From: Archangium lipolyticum
GTDB lineage: Bacteria > Myxococcota > Myxococcia > Myxococcales > Myxococcaceae
Direction: 5' to 3'
NCBI RefSeq assembly: GCF_024623785.1
Contig: NZ_JANKBZ010000006.1
Span: forward strand, 248,001-312,000
DNA: 64,000 bases
In this document: positions 17,314-25,506 of the stretch, one piece after another
Layout of the letters: each line of letters opens with the position of its first letter
Numbering within the stretch: position 1 is the first letter of the stretch
Notes under the pieces: model-generated
Seen by the model: only the letters and a program-made list of their open reading frames with translations
Database searches by the model: none
Told to the model about the DNA's origin: nothing
Program-made: the position numbers and the translations under genes

Positions 17314-18207
17314 ATGTCCGGTAACGTTGTCTCGAAGGGTGGAAAGTTCGCGGTCATGCTGGGTGCGGTGCTGGCGCTGGGTGGTTGCAGCAGCTCGGAG
17401 CAGAAGCCGGCCGAGCCCACCACGCAGCAGGCGACCCGCGAGGCGCTCCACGGCTGCGCCACGCCGACCCCGTCCGAGCAGGAGACGGAGAGCGTCCAGG
17501 CGCTGATCAGCCAGCACCGCGGCGCGCTGGCGGCCACCGGCTCCATCAACATCTCCGTCTATGCCCACGTCATCAACAAGGGCACGGGCATCTCCAACGG
17601 TGACATCCCGGACACGATGATCGCCGACCAGATCGCCGTACTGAACGCGGCCTACGCGAACACCCCGTTCCGCTTCACCCTGGTGAGCACGGACCGCACC
17701 ACCAACAGCACCTGGTACACCGCCGGCCCGGACACCACGGCCGAGGCGGCGATGAAGACCGCGCTGCGCAAGGGCACCGCCGACGACCTGAACATGTACT
17801 TCAGCAGCCCCGGTGGCGGCCTGCTGGGCTGGGCGACCTTCCCCAACTGGTACGCCGGCAACCCCTCGGATGACGGCGTGGTCATCCTCAACACCTCGCT
17901 GCCCGGCGGCTCCGCGGCCCCCTACAACCTGGGCGACACGGGCACCCACGAGGTGGGACACTGGCTGGGCCTGTACCACACGTTCCAGGGCGGCTGCCAG
18001 AAGACCAACGACTACGTGAGCGACACCCCGGCCGAGCAGTCCGCCGCCTACGGCTGCCCCACCGGCCGCGACACCTGCCGCGACACGGGCGTGGACCCCA
18101 TCACCAACTTCATGGACTACACGGACGACTACTGCATGGACCGGTTCTCCGCCGGCCAGATTGCCCGCATGGACTCGTTCTGGACGACCTACCGCCTCGG
18201 CAAGTAG
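17314..18207 (+). CDS. M43-family zinc metalloprotease lipoprotein, copy 2
   Basis: Second tandem paralogue, 297 residues. Lipobox ALGGC is at about residue 25. The zinc motif [11 protein letters not shown] starts at residue 212, and the Met-turn is FMDYTDDYC. Most of the catalytic domain can be aligned without gaps to copy 1, including the [20 protein letters not shown] segment. Differences concentrate in the linker after the lipobox, which suggests diversifying exposure or spacing. It has its own promoter-like box and terminator, so the copies may be expressed independently. Confidence 0.92.
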   Translation: MSGNVVSKGGKFAVMLGAVLALGGCSSSEQKPAEPTTQQATREALHGCATPTPSEQETESVQALISQHRGALAATGSINISVYAHVINKGTGISNGDIPDTMIADQIAVLNAAYANTPFRFTLVSTDRTTNSTWYTAGPDTTAEAAMKTALRKGTADDLNMYFSSPGGGLLGWATFPNWYAGNPSDDGVVILNTSLPGGSAAPYNLGDTGTHEVGHWLGLYHTFQGGCQKTNDYVSDTPAEQSAAYGCPTGRDTCRDTGVDPITNFMDYTDDYCMDRFSAGQIARMDSFWTTYRLGK

Positions 18208-18232
18208 GCCTTTGCTGAAGTCTTGAAGTCCC

Positions 18233-18270
18233 GACGCCGGAGCGCCCCCAGCGCTCCGGCGTTCGTGTTT
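18233..18270 (+). terminator. Terminator after protease gene 2
   Basis: GACGCCGGAGCGC and GCGCTCCGGCGTT arms with a CCCCA-type loop, followed by TTCGTGTTTTC. Nearly identical stem to those after copies 1 and 3; the T-tract is weaker here. Confidence 0.75.
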
Positions 18271-18335
18271 TCACGGTTCGCGGAGCTTCCGTTACATCCA
18301 CGACACGGGAATCTTCCAGAAAAGCCGTACCTGCC

Positions 18336-18365
18336 TTGGTTCATGACGGTTTCGTGAGGTATAAG
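18336..18365 (+). promoter_or_regulatory. Promoter-like sequence before protease gene 3
   Basis: TTGGTT, 18 bases, then TATAAG, about 28 bases before the ATG at 18393. It corresponds in place to the boxes before copies 1 and 2. Confidence 0.5.
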
Positions 18366-18392
18366 AGAAACCTCTTTTCCAAGGAGCCGGAA

Positions 18393-19283
18393 ATGGCCCG
18401 TAGCGTTTTCTCGAAGGGTGGCAGGTTCGCGGTGGTCCTGGGAGCCCTCGTCGCGCTGGGGGGCTGCACCAGCTCCGAGCAGCAGCCGGCCGAGGAGCAG
18501 CCCACGACGCAGCAGGCGGTCCCCGTTCGCGGCTGCGCGACGGCGGACCTGTCCCCCGAGGAGCAGACGGCCGTGGAGATGGCCATGGCGGGCCGCGTGA
18601 AGTCCCAGGCCCGCGCCAACGGCTCGGTGAACATCAAGGTCTACTGGCACGTCATCAACAACGGCACCAGCGCCTCGCAGGGCAACATCACGGACGCGCA
18701 GATCGCCAGCCAGATCTCCGTGCTGAACGCGGCCTACAGGAACACGCCGTTCACGTTCACCCTGACGGCGACGGACCGCACCACCAACTCCCAGTGGTAC
18801 ACCTGCAGCGGCGGAGCCTGTGAGAAGAAGATGAAGGCGGCGCTGCGCAAGGGCGGCGCGGGCGACCTGAACATCTACTCCAACAACATGGGCCAGGGCC
18901 TGCTGGGTTGGGCGACCTTCCCCTCCAGCTACGCCTCGCAGCCGAGCCTGGACGGCGTGGTCATCCTCTACAGCTCGCTGCCCGGCGGCACCGCGGCGCC
19001 GTACAACGAGGGTGACACGGCGACCCACGAGGTCGGCCACTGGCTGGGCCTGTACCACACGTTCCAGGGCGGCTGCACCAGCACGGGTGACTACGTGAGC
19101 GACACCCCGGCCGAGTCCTCCGCCGCCTTCGGCTGCCCGAGCGGCCGCGACACCTGCTCCACGGCGGGTCTGGACCCCATCACCAACTTCATGGACTACA
19201 CCGACGACTCGTGCATGAACACGTTCTCGGCGGGTCAGAACGACCGCATGGACTCGATGGTCATCACGTACCGCGGGCTGTGA
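18393..19283 (+). CDS. M43-family zinc metalloprotease lipoprotein, copy 3
   Basis: Third and most divergent tandem paralogue, 296 residues. The start MARSVFSKGGRF follows AAGGAGCCGGAA; an upstream in-frame GTG would add 19 residues without a signal. Lipobox ALGGC, zinc motif [11 protein letters not shown] from residue 212 and Met-turn FMDYTDDSC are present. It differs from copies 1 and 2 by an extra Cys pair in YTCSGGACEKK near residue 140 and a changed active-site rim (NIYSNNMGQG instead of the SSPGGG loop). This may shift substrate preference, which is inference. Confidence 0.92.
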   Translation: MARSVFSKGGRFAVVLGALVALGGCTSSEQQPAEEQPTTQQAVPVRGCATADLSPEEQTAVEMAMAGRVKSQARANGSVNIKVYWHVINNGTSASQGNITDAQIASQISVLNAAYRNTPFTFTLTATDRTTNSQWYTCSGGACEKKMKAALRKGGAGDLNIYSNNMGQGLLGWATFPSSYASQPSLDGVVILYSSLPGGTAAPYNEGDTATHEVGHWLGLYHTFQGGCTSTGDYVSDTPAESSAAFGCPSGRDTCSTAGLDPITNFMDYTDDSCMNTFSAGQNDRMDSMVITYRGL

Positions 19284-19308
19284 TTCGAGCCTGAAGTCCC
19301 GAAGTCCC

Positions 19309-19347
19309 GACGCCGGAGCGCCCCCAGCGCTCCGGCGTCTTGCTTTT
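19309..19347 (+). terminator. Terminator after protease gene 3
   Basis: Same stem as the two preceding protease terminators (GACGCCGGAGCGC with GCGCTCCGGCGTC), followed by TTGCTTTTC. Confidence 0.8.
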
Positions 19348-19560
19348 CGTGGGGTGGAGATGGGACGCCCGCACCTCGAACGGCCTTTCCCTGGCCAGCG
19401 ACCCTCCCATCACAAACACACCCGGCGCTCCTCAGACAGTCTCGCACCACTGCGCGCTCATCCACCCGTGGGCGTCTTCCCCTTCATGGGGAGGACGTCA
19501 AAGGAGGTCGCTCGTCCCCAAACCCATCCCCCAACCTCCCGCTCCATACAGGGGTATCTG

Positions 19561-19776
19561 ATGGAAAAAACATGTTGGAATCCGTTGTTGAGGGTCCTCT
19601 TGAGGCTGCTGAAGCTTCGCTCCGAGCAGGCGATCATCCTGATCGCCCTCGCGACCGTGGGCTTCCTCCTCATGCTCCTCTGGCACCTGTTGCTCCCGCG
19701 GCCCGATGAACAGACCCTGAGGGCGCTCCAGGCATCCCCCTGGGTGCGAGACACCCTCCTGTCCTGCCAGGAGTAG
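19561..19776 (+). CDS. Small single-TM protein of unknown function
   Basis: A 71-residue open frame with a basic N-terminus (LLRVLLRLLKLRSEQ), one hydrophobic helix at about residues 23-45, and a short polar tail ending LLSCQE. CAGGGG lies about 8 bases before the ATG. No family is recognised. The 5' DNA is less GC-rich than the surroundings. It lies between the protease array and the convergent second PKS operon. It may be a membrane peptide; the alternative is a chance ORF. Confidence 0.45.
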   Translation: MEKTCWNPLLRVLLRLLKLRSEQAIILIALATVGFLLMLLWHLLLPRPDEQTLRALQASPWVRDTLLSCQE

Positions 19777-19886
19777 CCCGCCCCACGACTCCCGGCGGCG
19801 ATATTCCCGGGACATCGCATGTCCGGAGGCGCTCCTGACGATCGCGAAGCCACCCTTCCTGACGATCCGAGGGAGCCCCTCCGGGA

Positions 19887-20981
19887 CTACACGATGGCGT
19901 GGGCCAGGAGGAGCTCGAAGACGCGAGGGCGCCTGCCCAGCCAGCGGACCAGCGGCCGGCGCAGCCCCGGCGTGCTCGCCAGCAGCAACATGCTCCGCGT
20001 CAACCACGCGTACTTGCGGAAGGCCCGCTGGAACACCCGCTCGTAGGGCAGCAGGGACTCACGCGTCGCGCCCTTCGCCAGGGCATCCGGCAGCAGGTTC
20101 CCCAGGGCCTCGGCGCACGTGAAGGCCAAGGACAGCCCTTCCCCCGTCACCGCGTCCACGTACCCCGCCGCGTCCCCCACCAGCGCGAACCGCTCCGCCA
20201 CCCGCGCCCGCGCCGCCCGCGCCAGCGGCCCCGCCCCTCGCGCCTTCGAGTCCGGCTCCAGCCCCGCCACCCGCTCGGCCAGCACCGGGAAGCGCGCGAG
20301 CAGGGACTCGAAGCCGATGCGCTCCGCCAGCCCATCCGCCCAGAGGAAGGCCACCCCCACCCGCTCCTCCCCGGCCGGCGTCACGTAGGCCTCCACGCCC
20401 TCGGACAGGTGCACCTCCACGAAGGGCGCCCACGGCTTCACCCGGAAGTGCCGCCGCAGCCCGAAGCGCCTTGGCCCCGCCACCGCCAGCTCCAGCCCCT
20501 CGGCGCGTCGCAGTGGCGAGGCCAGCCCGTCCGCCGCCACCAGCATCCGCGCCCGCAGCGGCCCGTCCGCCGTCTCCACCTCCCACCCGTCCACCATGCG
20601 CCGCTGGCCCACCACCGCGCAGCGCTCGCGCAGCTCCACCCCGAGCGCCCGTGCCCTCGTGGCCATCGCCGTCACCAGCGCCACCCGCCGCACGCCCAGG
20701 CCCCCGGGTGAGGGCAACCGCCCCTCCGCGCCGCTCCCGTCCTCCTGCACATAGCGGATGCCCACGAAGGGCGCGCACTCGCGCTTGTCCAACAGCGCGA
20801 GCGCCCCGAAGCGCTCCAGCGCCGCCACCCCGGAGGGCATCAGCCCCTCACCGCAGGCCTTGTCCGGAGGCACGGTGGCCCGCTCCAGCACCACCGTGCG
20901 CAGTCCCCGCTTCGCCGTGGTGAGCGCCACCGCCAGTCCCGCGGGTCCACCCCCTACCACCGCGACGTCCCAGGCGCTCAC
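19887..20981 (-). CDS. FAD-dependent oxidoreductase (geranylgeranyl-reductase/monooxygenase type)
   Basis: Flavoprotein of 364 residues. The N-terminal dinucleotide-binding fold reads VAVVGGGPAGLAVALTTAK, and the second FAD motif is VGDAAGYVDAVTGEGLSLAF. The C-terminus is basic with no transmembrane segment. The family includes geranylgeranyl reductase-like enzymes and aromatic hydroxylases. Its GTG start overlaps the FAAL stop by GTGA, making it the last gene of the second PKS operon. By analogy to SrsC of the Streptomyces srs cluster, it could hydroxylate or oxidise the phenolic ring. That role is inference. Confidence 0.85.
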   Translation of the reverse strand: MSAWDVAVVGGGPAGLAVALTTAKRGLRTVVLERATVPPDKACGEGLMPSGVAALERFGALALLDKRECAPFVGIRYVQEDGSGAEGRLPSPGGLGVRRVALVTAMATRARALGVELRERCAVVGQRRMVDGWEVETADGPLRARMLVAADGLASPLRRAEGLELAVAGPRRFGLRRHFRVKPWAPFVEVHLSEGVEAYVTPAGEERVGVAFLWADGLAERIGFESLLARFPVLAERVAGLEPDSKARGAGPLARAARARVAERFALVGDAAGYVDAVTGEGLSLAFTCAEALGNLLPDALAKGATRESLLPYERVFQRAFRKYAWLTRSMLLLASTPGLRRPLVRWLGRRPRVFELLLAHAIV

Positions 20982-22732
20982 CCCTCGCGTCCCGCCCGGA
21001 CGAAGGCCAGCGCGCTCTTCGCCATCTCCACCGCCAGCCCCACCGTCCCCACCTTCCTCGGCGCGGCCAGCTCGCCCGCCAGGTAGCGCCGCAGCGCCTC
21101 GCTCCGGCGCAGCTTCCCGCTCGAGGTGCGCGGCAGCGTTCCCGGCTCCAGCACCTCCACCGTGTGCGCGCGCACGCCCGTGCCCTCCAACACCGCCTCG
21201 CGGATCCGCTCCTCCAGGCCCTCCACCTCCGCGCCCGGGGCCTGCTCGGCGAGAATCAGCAGGGCCTCGTCCTGCTCGCCCTCGGGCGTGAAGCCCAGAG
21301 CCACCGCGCAGCCCGTGCGCAGGCCCTCCACTCCCTCCAGGCACTCCTCGAACTCCTGGGGGGCGTGGTTGGCGCCGCGGATGATGACCACGTCCTTCGC
21401 ACGGCCCGCGAGGAACAGCTCGCCGTCCGCCTCGAAGCCCAGGTCTCCCGTGTCCAACCAGCCCTCGGCGTCCAACGCGTTCGCCGTCGCCTCCGGGAGG
21501 CCGAAGTAGCCCGCCATCACCGAGGGCCCTCGCGCGAACACCCGCCCCACACGGCGCTCCGGCACCTCGCGGCCCAGCTCGTCGCGCACCTGGACTTCGA
21601 AGCCCGGCACCGGGCGCCCCACGGACACCAGCTCGCGCGAGCCCTCCACCATGCGCCGCTCCGTGGCCAGCACCTTCGCGTCCACGCCCAACGCGTAAGG
21701 CCCCCGGCCCGCCGGAGGAAAGGTGACGGCCAGGGAGGCCTCGGATAGGCCGTACACCGGCCGCAGCGCTCCCGCCTGGAAGCCCCACCGGGAGAAGCGC
21801 TCGACGAAGCGGCGCAGCGTCTCCACCGACACCGGCTCCGCGCCGTTGAGCGCGTGCTGCCAGCCGGAGAGATCCACGCCCTCCAGCTCCGAGTCCTTCA
21901 CCCGCTTGAGGCACAACCCGTAGGCGAAGTTGGGCGCGGGCGAGACGAAGCCCCGGTGCCGCGACAGCGCGCGCAACCACAGCGCCGGACGCGCGAGGAA
22001 CACCTCGGGAGGAATCAGCACCATGCTGCCCGGGTAGTACACCGCGGACAGCAGACAGCCGATGAGTCCCATGTCGTGGTACAGCGGCAGCCAGGACACG
22101 CCCACCGGGGCCCGGTCCGACGGAGGCGGCAGCTCCGCCTCCAGCGCCGCGAGCTGCGCCACCAGGGCGCCATGGCCGAGCGCCACCGGCTTCGGGTCCA
22201 CCGTCGAGCCCGAGGAGAACTGGATGAGGGCGAGCACCTCGGGAGTGGCGGACACGGCCAGGTCGCCCTCCGCGCGGGACACCTCCTCCACCGTGTGGCA
22301 GCCGAGCCTCGGGCGGGCCGCGGCCACGGACTCGCCCAGCAGCAGCCGCACCTTGGAGTCCGTGAGCACCACCACCGCGCCCGACACCTCCAGCATGCGC
22401 GCGGTGGAGCGGTGGTACTCGTCCAGCCGTCCCAACCGCACCGGTGGGTAGAGCGGCACCGGCACCGCGCCCGCCAGCAGCGCGCCGAAGAAGGCATCCA
22501 TGAAGCCCGGCGAGGTGGGCAGCAGCAGCGCCACGCGCTCCCCGGGCGATACACCCAGGCGCCGCAGTCCCGCGGCGGTGCGCCGGGCCCGCGCGTACAC
22601 CTCCGCCCAGGGCATGGACGTCTCGCGCTCGGCCGAGTCCACGAAGACGAGCCCGAACCGGGTCCGCGCCGCGGCGGCGAGCGCATCGGTGAGGGTGGCG
22701 TGCTTCAGCGCCGGCAGCGCAGGTCCCTTCAT
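20978..22732 (-). CDS. Fatty acyl-AMP ligase (FAAL)
   Basis: Adenylate-forming enzyme of 584 residues. The A3 motif is IQFSSGSTVDPKP, a slightly degenerate form. FAAL blocks WLPLYHDMGLIGCLL, PNFAYGLCLKRVKD and YGLSEASLAVTF are present, as is the C-terminal PRTSSGKLRR Lys motif. The start ATG at 22732 overlaps the ACP stop (ATGA). It should activate a fatty acid and load it on the adjacent ACP for the type III PKS two genes upstream. It shares the operon logic, but not close sequence, with the FAAL at 14160. Confidence 0.88.
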   Translation of the reverse strand: MKGPALPALKHATLTDALAAAARTRFGLVFVDSAERETSMPWAEVYARARRTAAGLRRLGVSPGERVALLLPTSPGFMDAFFGALLAGAVPVPLYPPVRLGRLDEYHRSTARMLEVSGAVVVLTDSKVRLLLGESVAAARPRLGCHTVEEVSRAEGDLAVSATPEVLALIQFSSGSTVDPKPVALGHGALVAQLAALEAELPPPSDRAPVGVSWLPLYHDMGLIGCLLSAVYYPGSMVLIPPEVFLARPALWLRALSRHRGFVSPAPNFAYGLCLKRVKDSELEGVDLSGWQHALNGAEPVSVETLRRFVERFSRWGFQAGALRPVYGLSEASLAVTFPPAGRGPYALGVDAKVLATERRMVEGSRELVSVGRPVPGFEVQVRDELGREVPERRVGRVFARGPSVMAGYFGLPEATANALDAEGWLDTGDLGFEADGELFLAGRAKDVVIIRGANHAPQEFEECLEGVEGLRTGCAVALGFTPEGEQDEALLILAEQAPGAEVEGLEERIREAVLEGTGVRAHTVEVLEPGTLPRTSSGKLRRSEALRRYLAGELAAPRKVGTVGLAVEMAKSALAFVRAGREG

Positions 22733-23010
22733 GGCGCGCCTCCCGCGCACGAGGCCGGCGACTCCTCGGCGGTCCGCGAGACCACCAGGCGCATGAGGTC
22801 GCCCACGGTATTCACCCCCACCGAGTCCTCCACCGACAGGCGGATGCGGAAGCGGTTCTCCAGCTCCACGGCCAGCACCGTCAGCCCGAGGCTGTCGAGC
22901 TGCAGGTCCCTCATCAAGTGGTGCGAGGGCTCCACCGCCCCCCTCCAATCCAGCTCCTGCGAGAGGATGCGGCGGATCTCCGAGAGGACGGCCAGCTCGT
23001 TCTCAACCAC
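22729..23010 (-). CDS. Acyl carrier protein
   Basis: A 93-residue ACP. The phosphopantetheine Ser is S40 in DLQLDSLGL, and the helix III region is VGVNTVGDLMRLV. A GTG start at 23010 is preferred because GGAGG lies about 7 bases upstream; the longer frame has an Arg/Pro-rich, non-ACP leader. Its start overlaps the end of the methyltransferase gene by 8 bp, and its stop overlaps the FAAL start. This tight packing supports a single multienzyme operon. Confidence 0.85.
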   Translation of the reverse strand: MVENELAVLSEIRRILSQELDWRGAVEPSHHLMRDLQLDSLGLTVLAVELENRFRIRLSVEDSVGVNTVGDLMRLVVSRTAEESPASCAGGAP

Positions 23011-23575
23011 GGTGCACCTCCGGGATGAAGCGGGGCCTGCCCGCGAAGGCCTTGGCGTAGGCGGCGCCCAGTGCCTCCTCCTCGGCGCGGATGCGCACCC
23101 GGAGCAGCAGGGCATTGCCCAGGGAGAAGACGAGGGCCGTCACCCATGCGCCATGGATGAGCGGGACAGCGGCCAGCTCCAGCACCACGGCCACGTAGTT
23201 GGGATGGCGCAGGTAGCGGTACGGCCCCCGCGTCACCGGCGGCAGGCCCGGCACCACGATGATGCGCGTGTTCCAGCGCTCGCCCAGCGACGCGATGGCC
23301 CAGTAACGCAGCGCCTGGGCCAGGACCGCCACACCCAGCGCGGCGAAGCCGAATCCTCCCGTGAACGGACGCGAGAGCGCCAGCACCTCCGCCACGCACG
23401 CCACGAGGAAGAGCGAGTGGAAGACCACCATCACCCGGTAATGACCCTGGCCCGTCTCCGTGCCACCGAGCGCGAGGGCCCGCGCCGCGTTTCGCTTCGA
23501 CAACACGAGCTCCACGAGGCGCTCGATGCCAAGCAGTCCCAGGAAGCCCAGGTATCCCTCGACGGAGCTCACCAT
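23003..23575 (-). CDS. ICMT-family membrane methyltransferase (SrsB/BpsB-like)
   Basis: Integral membrane methyltransferase of 190 residues with about five hydrophobic segments. The isoprenylcysteine carboxyl methyltransferase signature is GPYRYLRHPNYVAVVLE at about residues 117-133, followed by RIRAEEEAL. Members next to type III PKS genes, such as SrsB and BpsB (YpbQ), methylate alkylresorcinol or alkylpyrone products. The 7-bp overlap with the PKS stop supports this role here. A true isoprenylcysteine substrate is not expected in bacteria. Confidence 0.85.
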   Translation of the reverse strand: MVSSVEGYLGFLGLLGIERLVELVLSKRNAARALALGGTETGQGHYRVMVVFHSLFLVACVAEVLALSRPFTGGFGFAALGVAVLAQALRYWAIASLGERWNTRIIVVPGLPPVTRGPYRYLRHPNYVAVVLELAAVPLIHGAWVTALVFSLGNALLLRVRIRAEEEALGAAYAKAFAGRPRFIPEVHRG

Positions 23576-24654
23576 CGCAGCAGCACCAGTTCCGCGCAGA
23601 AGCCCGGTCCCATGGCCATCAGCACTCCCCAGTCACCCGGCCGGGCGGTGCCGGATTCCAGCATGTCACCCAGGACGAAGAGCACGGAGGCCGAGGACAG
23701 ATTGCCCACCTCGCGCAGCGAGGCCCAGGAGCGCGCCAGCATGTCGGGCGCCAGCTCCAGCGCCTCCTCGAAGGCCTGCAACACCTTGGGGCCGCCGGTG
23801 TGCGCCACCCAGTGCTTCACATCCCTGCGGGTGAGGCCGTGCTCGGCGAGGAAACCATCCACGTCGCGGCGGATGAACTCGCGCACGAGCTGCGGCACCT
23901 TGGCGGACAGCACCACCTTGAAGCCCGAGTCCACCACGTCCCAGCCCATGATGCGCTCGGTGTCGGGGTAGAGCACGGAGCGGGTGGCCACGACGCGAGG
24001 ACCGGGCGAGGCCGCCGCCCGCTCGGAGCCCTGGAGAACCACGCACGCCGCACCATCGCCGAACAGCCCCGAGGCGATGATGTTGGGAATGGACAGGTCC
24101 TCGCGCTGCAGTGTCAGCGAGCACAGCTCCACGGAGACGAGCAGCGCCGTCTGGTCCTTGAAGGCCCGGAGGTAGTCCGAGGCCCGCGCCGTGCCGGCGG
24201 CACCCGCCACGCACCCCAACCCGAAGATGGGCGTGCGCTTCATGTCCGGGCGCATACCCAGCCGGTTCATCAGCCGCGCGTCGATGCTCGGCGTGGCGAT
24301 GCCCGTCACGGTGACGAAATAGACGTGGTCCACATCCCGGGGCGTGAGCCCGGTCTTCTCCAGCGCCTGACGCACCACCACCTCGCCCAGGTCCAGGGCG
24401 ACCTGGATCCACGCGTCGTTACGCTGCTGGAACGTGACGAGCGAGGGGTACTTCTCGATGGGCAGCGCGAGGAAGCGCCCGTCCACGCGAACGGAGCGAT
24501 GCAGCTCCTCCAACCGCTCGATGTTGAAGTGACGGGTGGCCCACATGTCCCGCAGGGCGCCGATGATCTGCTCCTGCCTGGCGTAATGAGGAGGAAGCAG
24601 CCGTTCGACCGCGCGGATGACAGGAGAAGAGTCTTGAGCTGATGCGGAGTTCAT
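23569..24654 (-). CDS. Type III polyketide synthase (alkylresorcinol/alkylpyrone synthase type)
   Basis: Chalcone-synthase superfamily enzyme of 361 residues with the full triad: C148 in GLGCVAGAAG, H285 in WVAHTGGPK and N318 in EVGNLSSAS. MAMGPGFCAE forms the C-terminal loop. The GLGCVAGAAG form is typical of bacterial phenolic-lipid synthases (SrsA/BpsA group). It starts an operon of PKS, methyltransferase, ACP, FAAL and FAD enzyme, read leftward with overlapping ends. The likely product is a methylated, oxidised alkylresorcinol, alkylpyrone or quinone. Exact product is undetermined. Confidence 0.92.
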   Translation of the reverse strand: MNSASAQDSSPVIRAVERLLPPHYARQEQIIGALRDMWATRHFNIERLEELHRSVRVDGRFLALPIEKYPSLVTFQQRNDAWIQVALDLGEVVVRQALEKTGLTPRDVDHVYFVTVTGIATPSIDARLMNRLGMRPDMKRTPIFGLGCVAGAAGTARASDYLRAFKDQTALLVSVELCSLTLQREDLSIPNIIASGLFGDGAACVVLQGSERAAASPGPRVVATRSVLYPDTERIMGWDVVDSGFKVVLSAKVPQLVREFIRRDVDGFLAEHGLTRRDVKHWVAHTGGPKVLQAFEEALELAPDMLARSWASLREVGNLSSASVLFVLGDMLESGTARPGDWGVLMAMGPGFCAELVLLRW

Positions 24655-24785
24655 CGACGCCGTCCCTGATGGGGTGGGATCGACGGTTAATCACCCATCC
24701 GCGAGGGTGCGACCCGCGGTGAAAAGATTGAACGCAAGATCGTGACCAGGAACACACACGTGTCCTCTGGTGCACACCAAGAGTC

Positions 24786-25502
24786 TCAGCGAGTCATGAG
24801 CTCGCGACAGTCGACATCCTCCAGCCCCAGGCGCCGTACGGCCTCGACGAAGCAGTCGGTGCCAATGAGCATTGTCTCGAAGTCGGCCAACCGGAACAGG
24901 TCCGTGTGTGTCGGGAGTGTCGCCGCATCGAGGATGGGCTCCTCCGGACGAGTGAAATAGTCATGCCCACACTTGGGACAGGGAGGAGGCCGCTCCGGCG
25001 TGCAGTCCGGATGCAGTCGGCCATGAGGCAGGAGCTCCAATTCCAACAGCTCCGGATGCTGTTTCTGCCGGAAGCGCAGCTCGGTGGGAAGACCACGCAG
25101 GCCCCGCACACCCTCGGACTGGAGCTGCTCCAACGCCTCGCGGTGCATCAACGGCATGGTCGTGAAATAGAAGAAGAGTGGGCTGAAGGTCCCGGTGGCC
25201 GTGCCCACCAGGGGACCGAACTCGGCGCCTGGAAGCAGTTGAGCCCCTGGCGGTACGAGGGGCCGAACCAGCTCGCGCAGCCGGACGAATTCGTCGAAGG
25301 GCTCCGGCCGGGGCGCCTCGAATGCCTTGCGCTCCGGAAGGGATGATAGATCCGCGCTCGGATAGGCCGTGGCGCTCCCGGCCCACGTGGCTCCACATTC
25401 GGGGCAGCGGACCCCGGGCAGGCCGCCCCACTTGTGCCTGGCACTGAGGTTGCCCGTGTAGCGCGAGTGCGCGGGAAACCGGAGCCAATAGAACCTCGGC
25501 AT
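24786..25502 (-). CDS. SitI6-like double-CXXCG immunity protein
   Basis: A 238-residue protein with two zinc-binding-type motifs, CPECGATW near residue 40 and CPKCGHDYF near residue 183, the hallmark of the myxobacterial double-CXXCG family (TIGR02264). Members are immunity proteins of SitA6-type toxins spread by outer-membrane exchange. The ATG at 25502 is supported by GGAGGAAGG about 8 bases upstream and follows 4 bp after the toxin stop at 25507, so the pair is probably coupled. Neutralisation of the partner toxin is inferred from family and neighbour. Confidence 0.78.
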   Translation of the reverse strand: MPRFYWLRFPAHSRYTGNLSARHKWGGLPGVRCPECGATWAGSATAYPSADLSSLPERKAFEAPRPEPFDEFVRLRELVRPLVPPGAQLLPGAEFGPLVGTATGTFSPLFFYFTTMPLMHREALEQLQSEGVRGLRGLPTELRFRQKQHPELLELELLPHGRLHPDCTPERPPPCPKCGHDYFTRPEEPILDAATLPTHTDLFRLADFETMLIGTDCFVEAVRRLGLEDVDCRELMTR

Positions 25503-25506
25503 CTGC

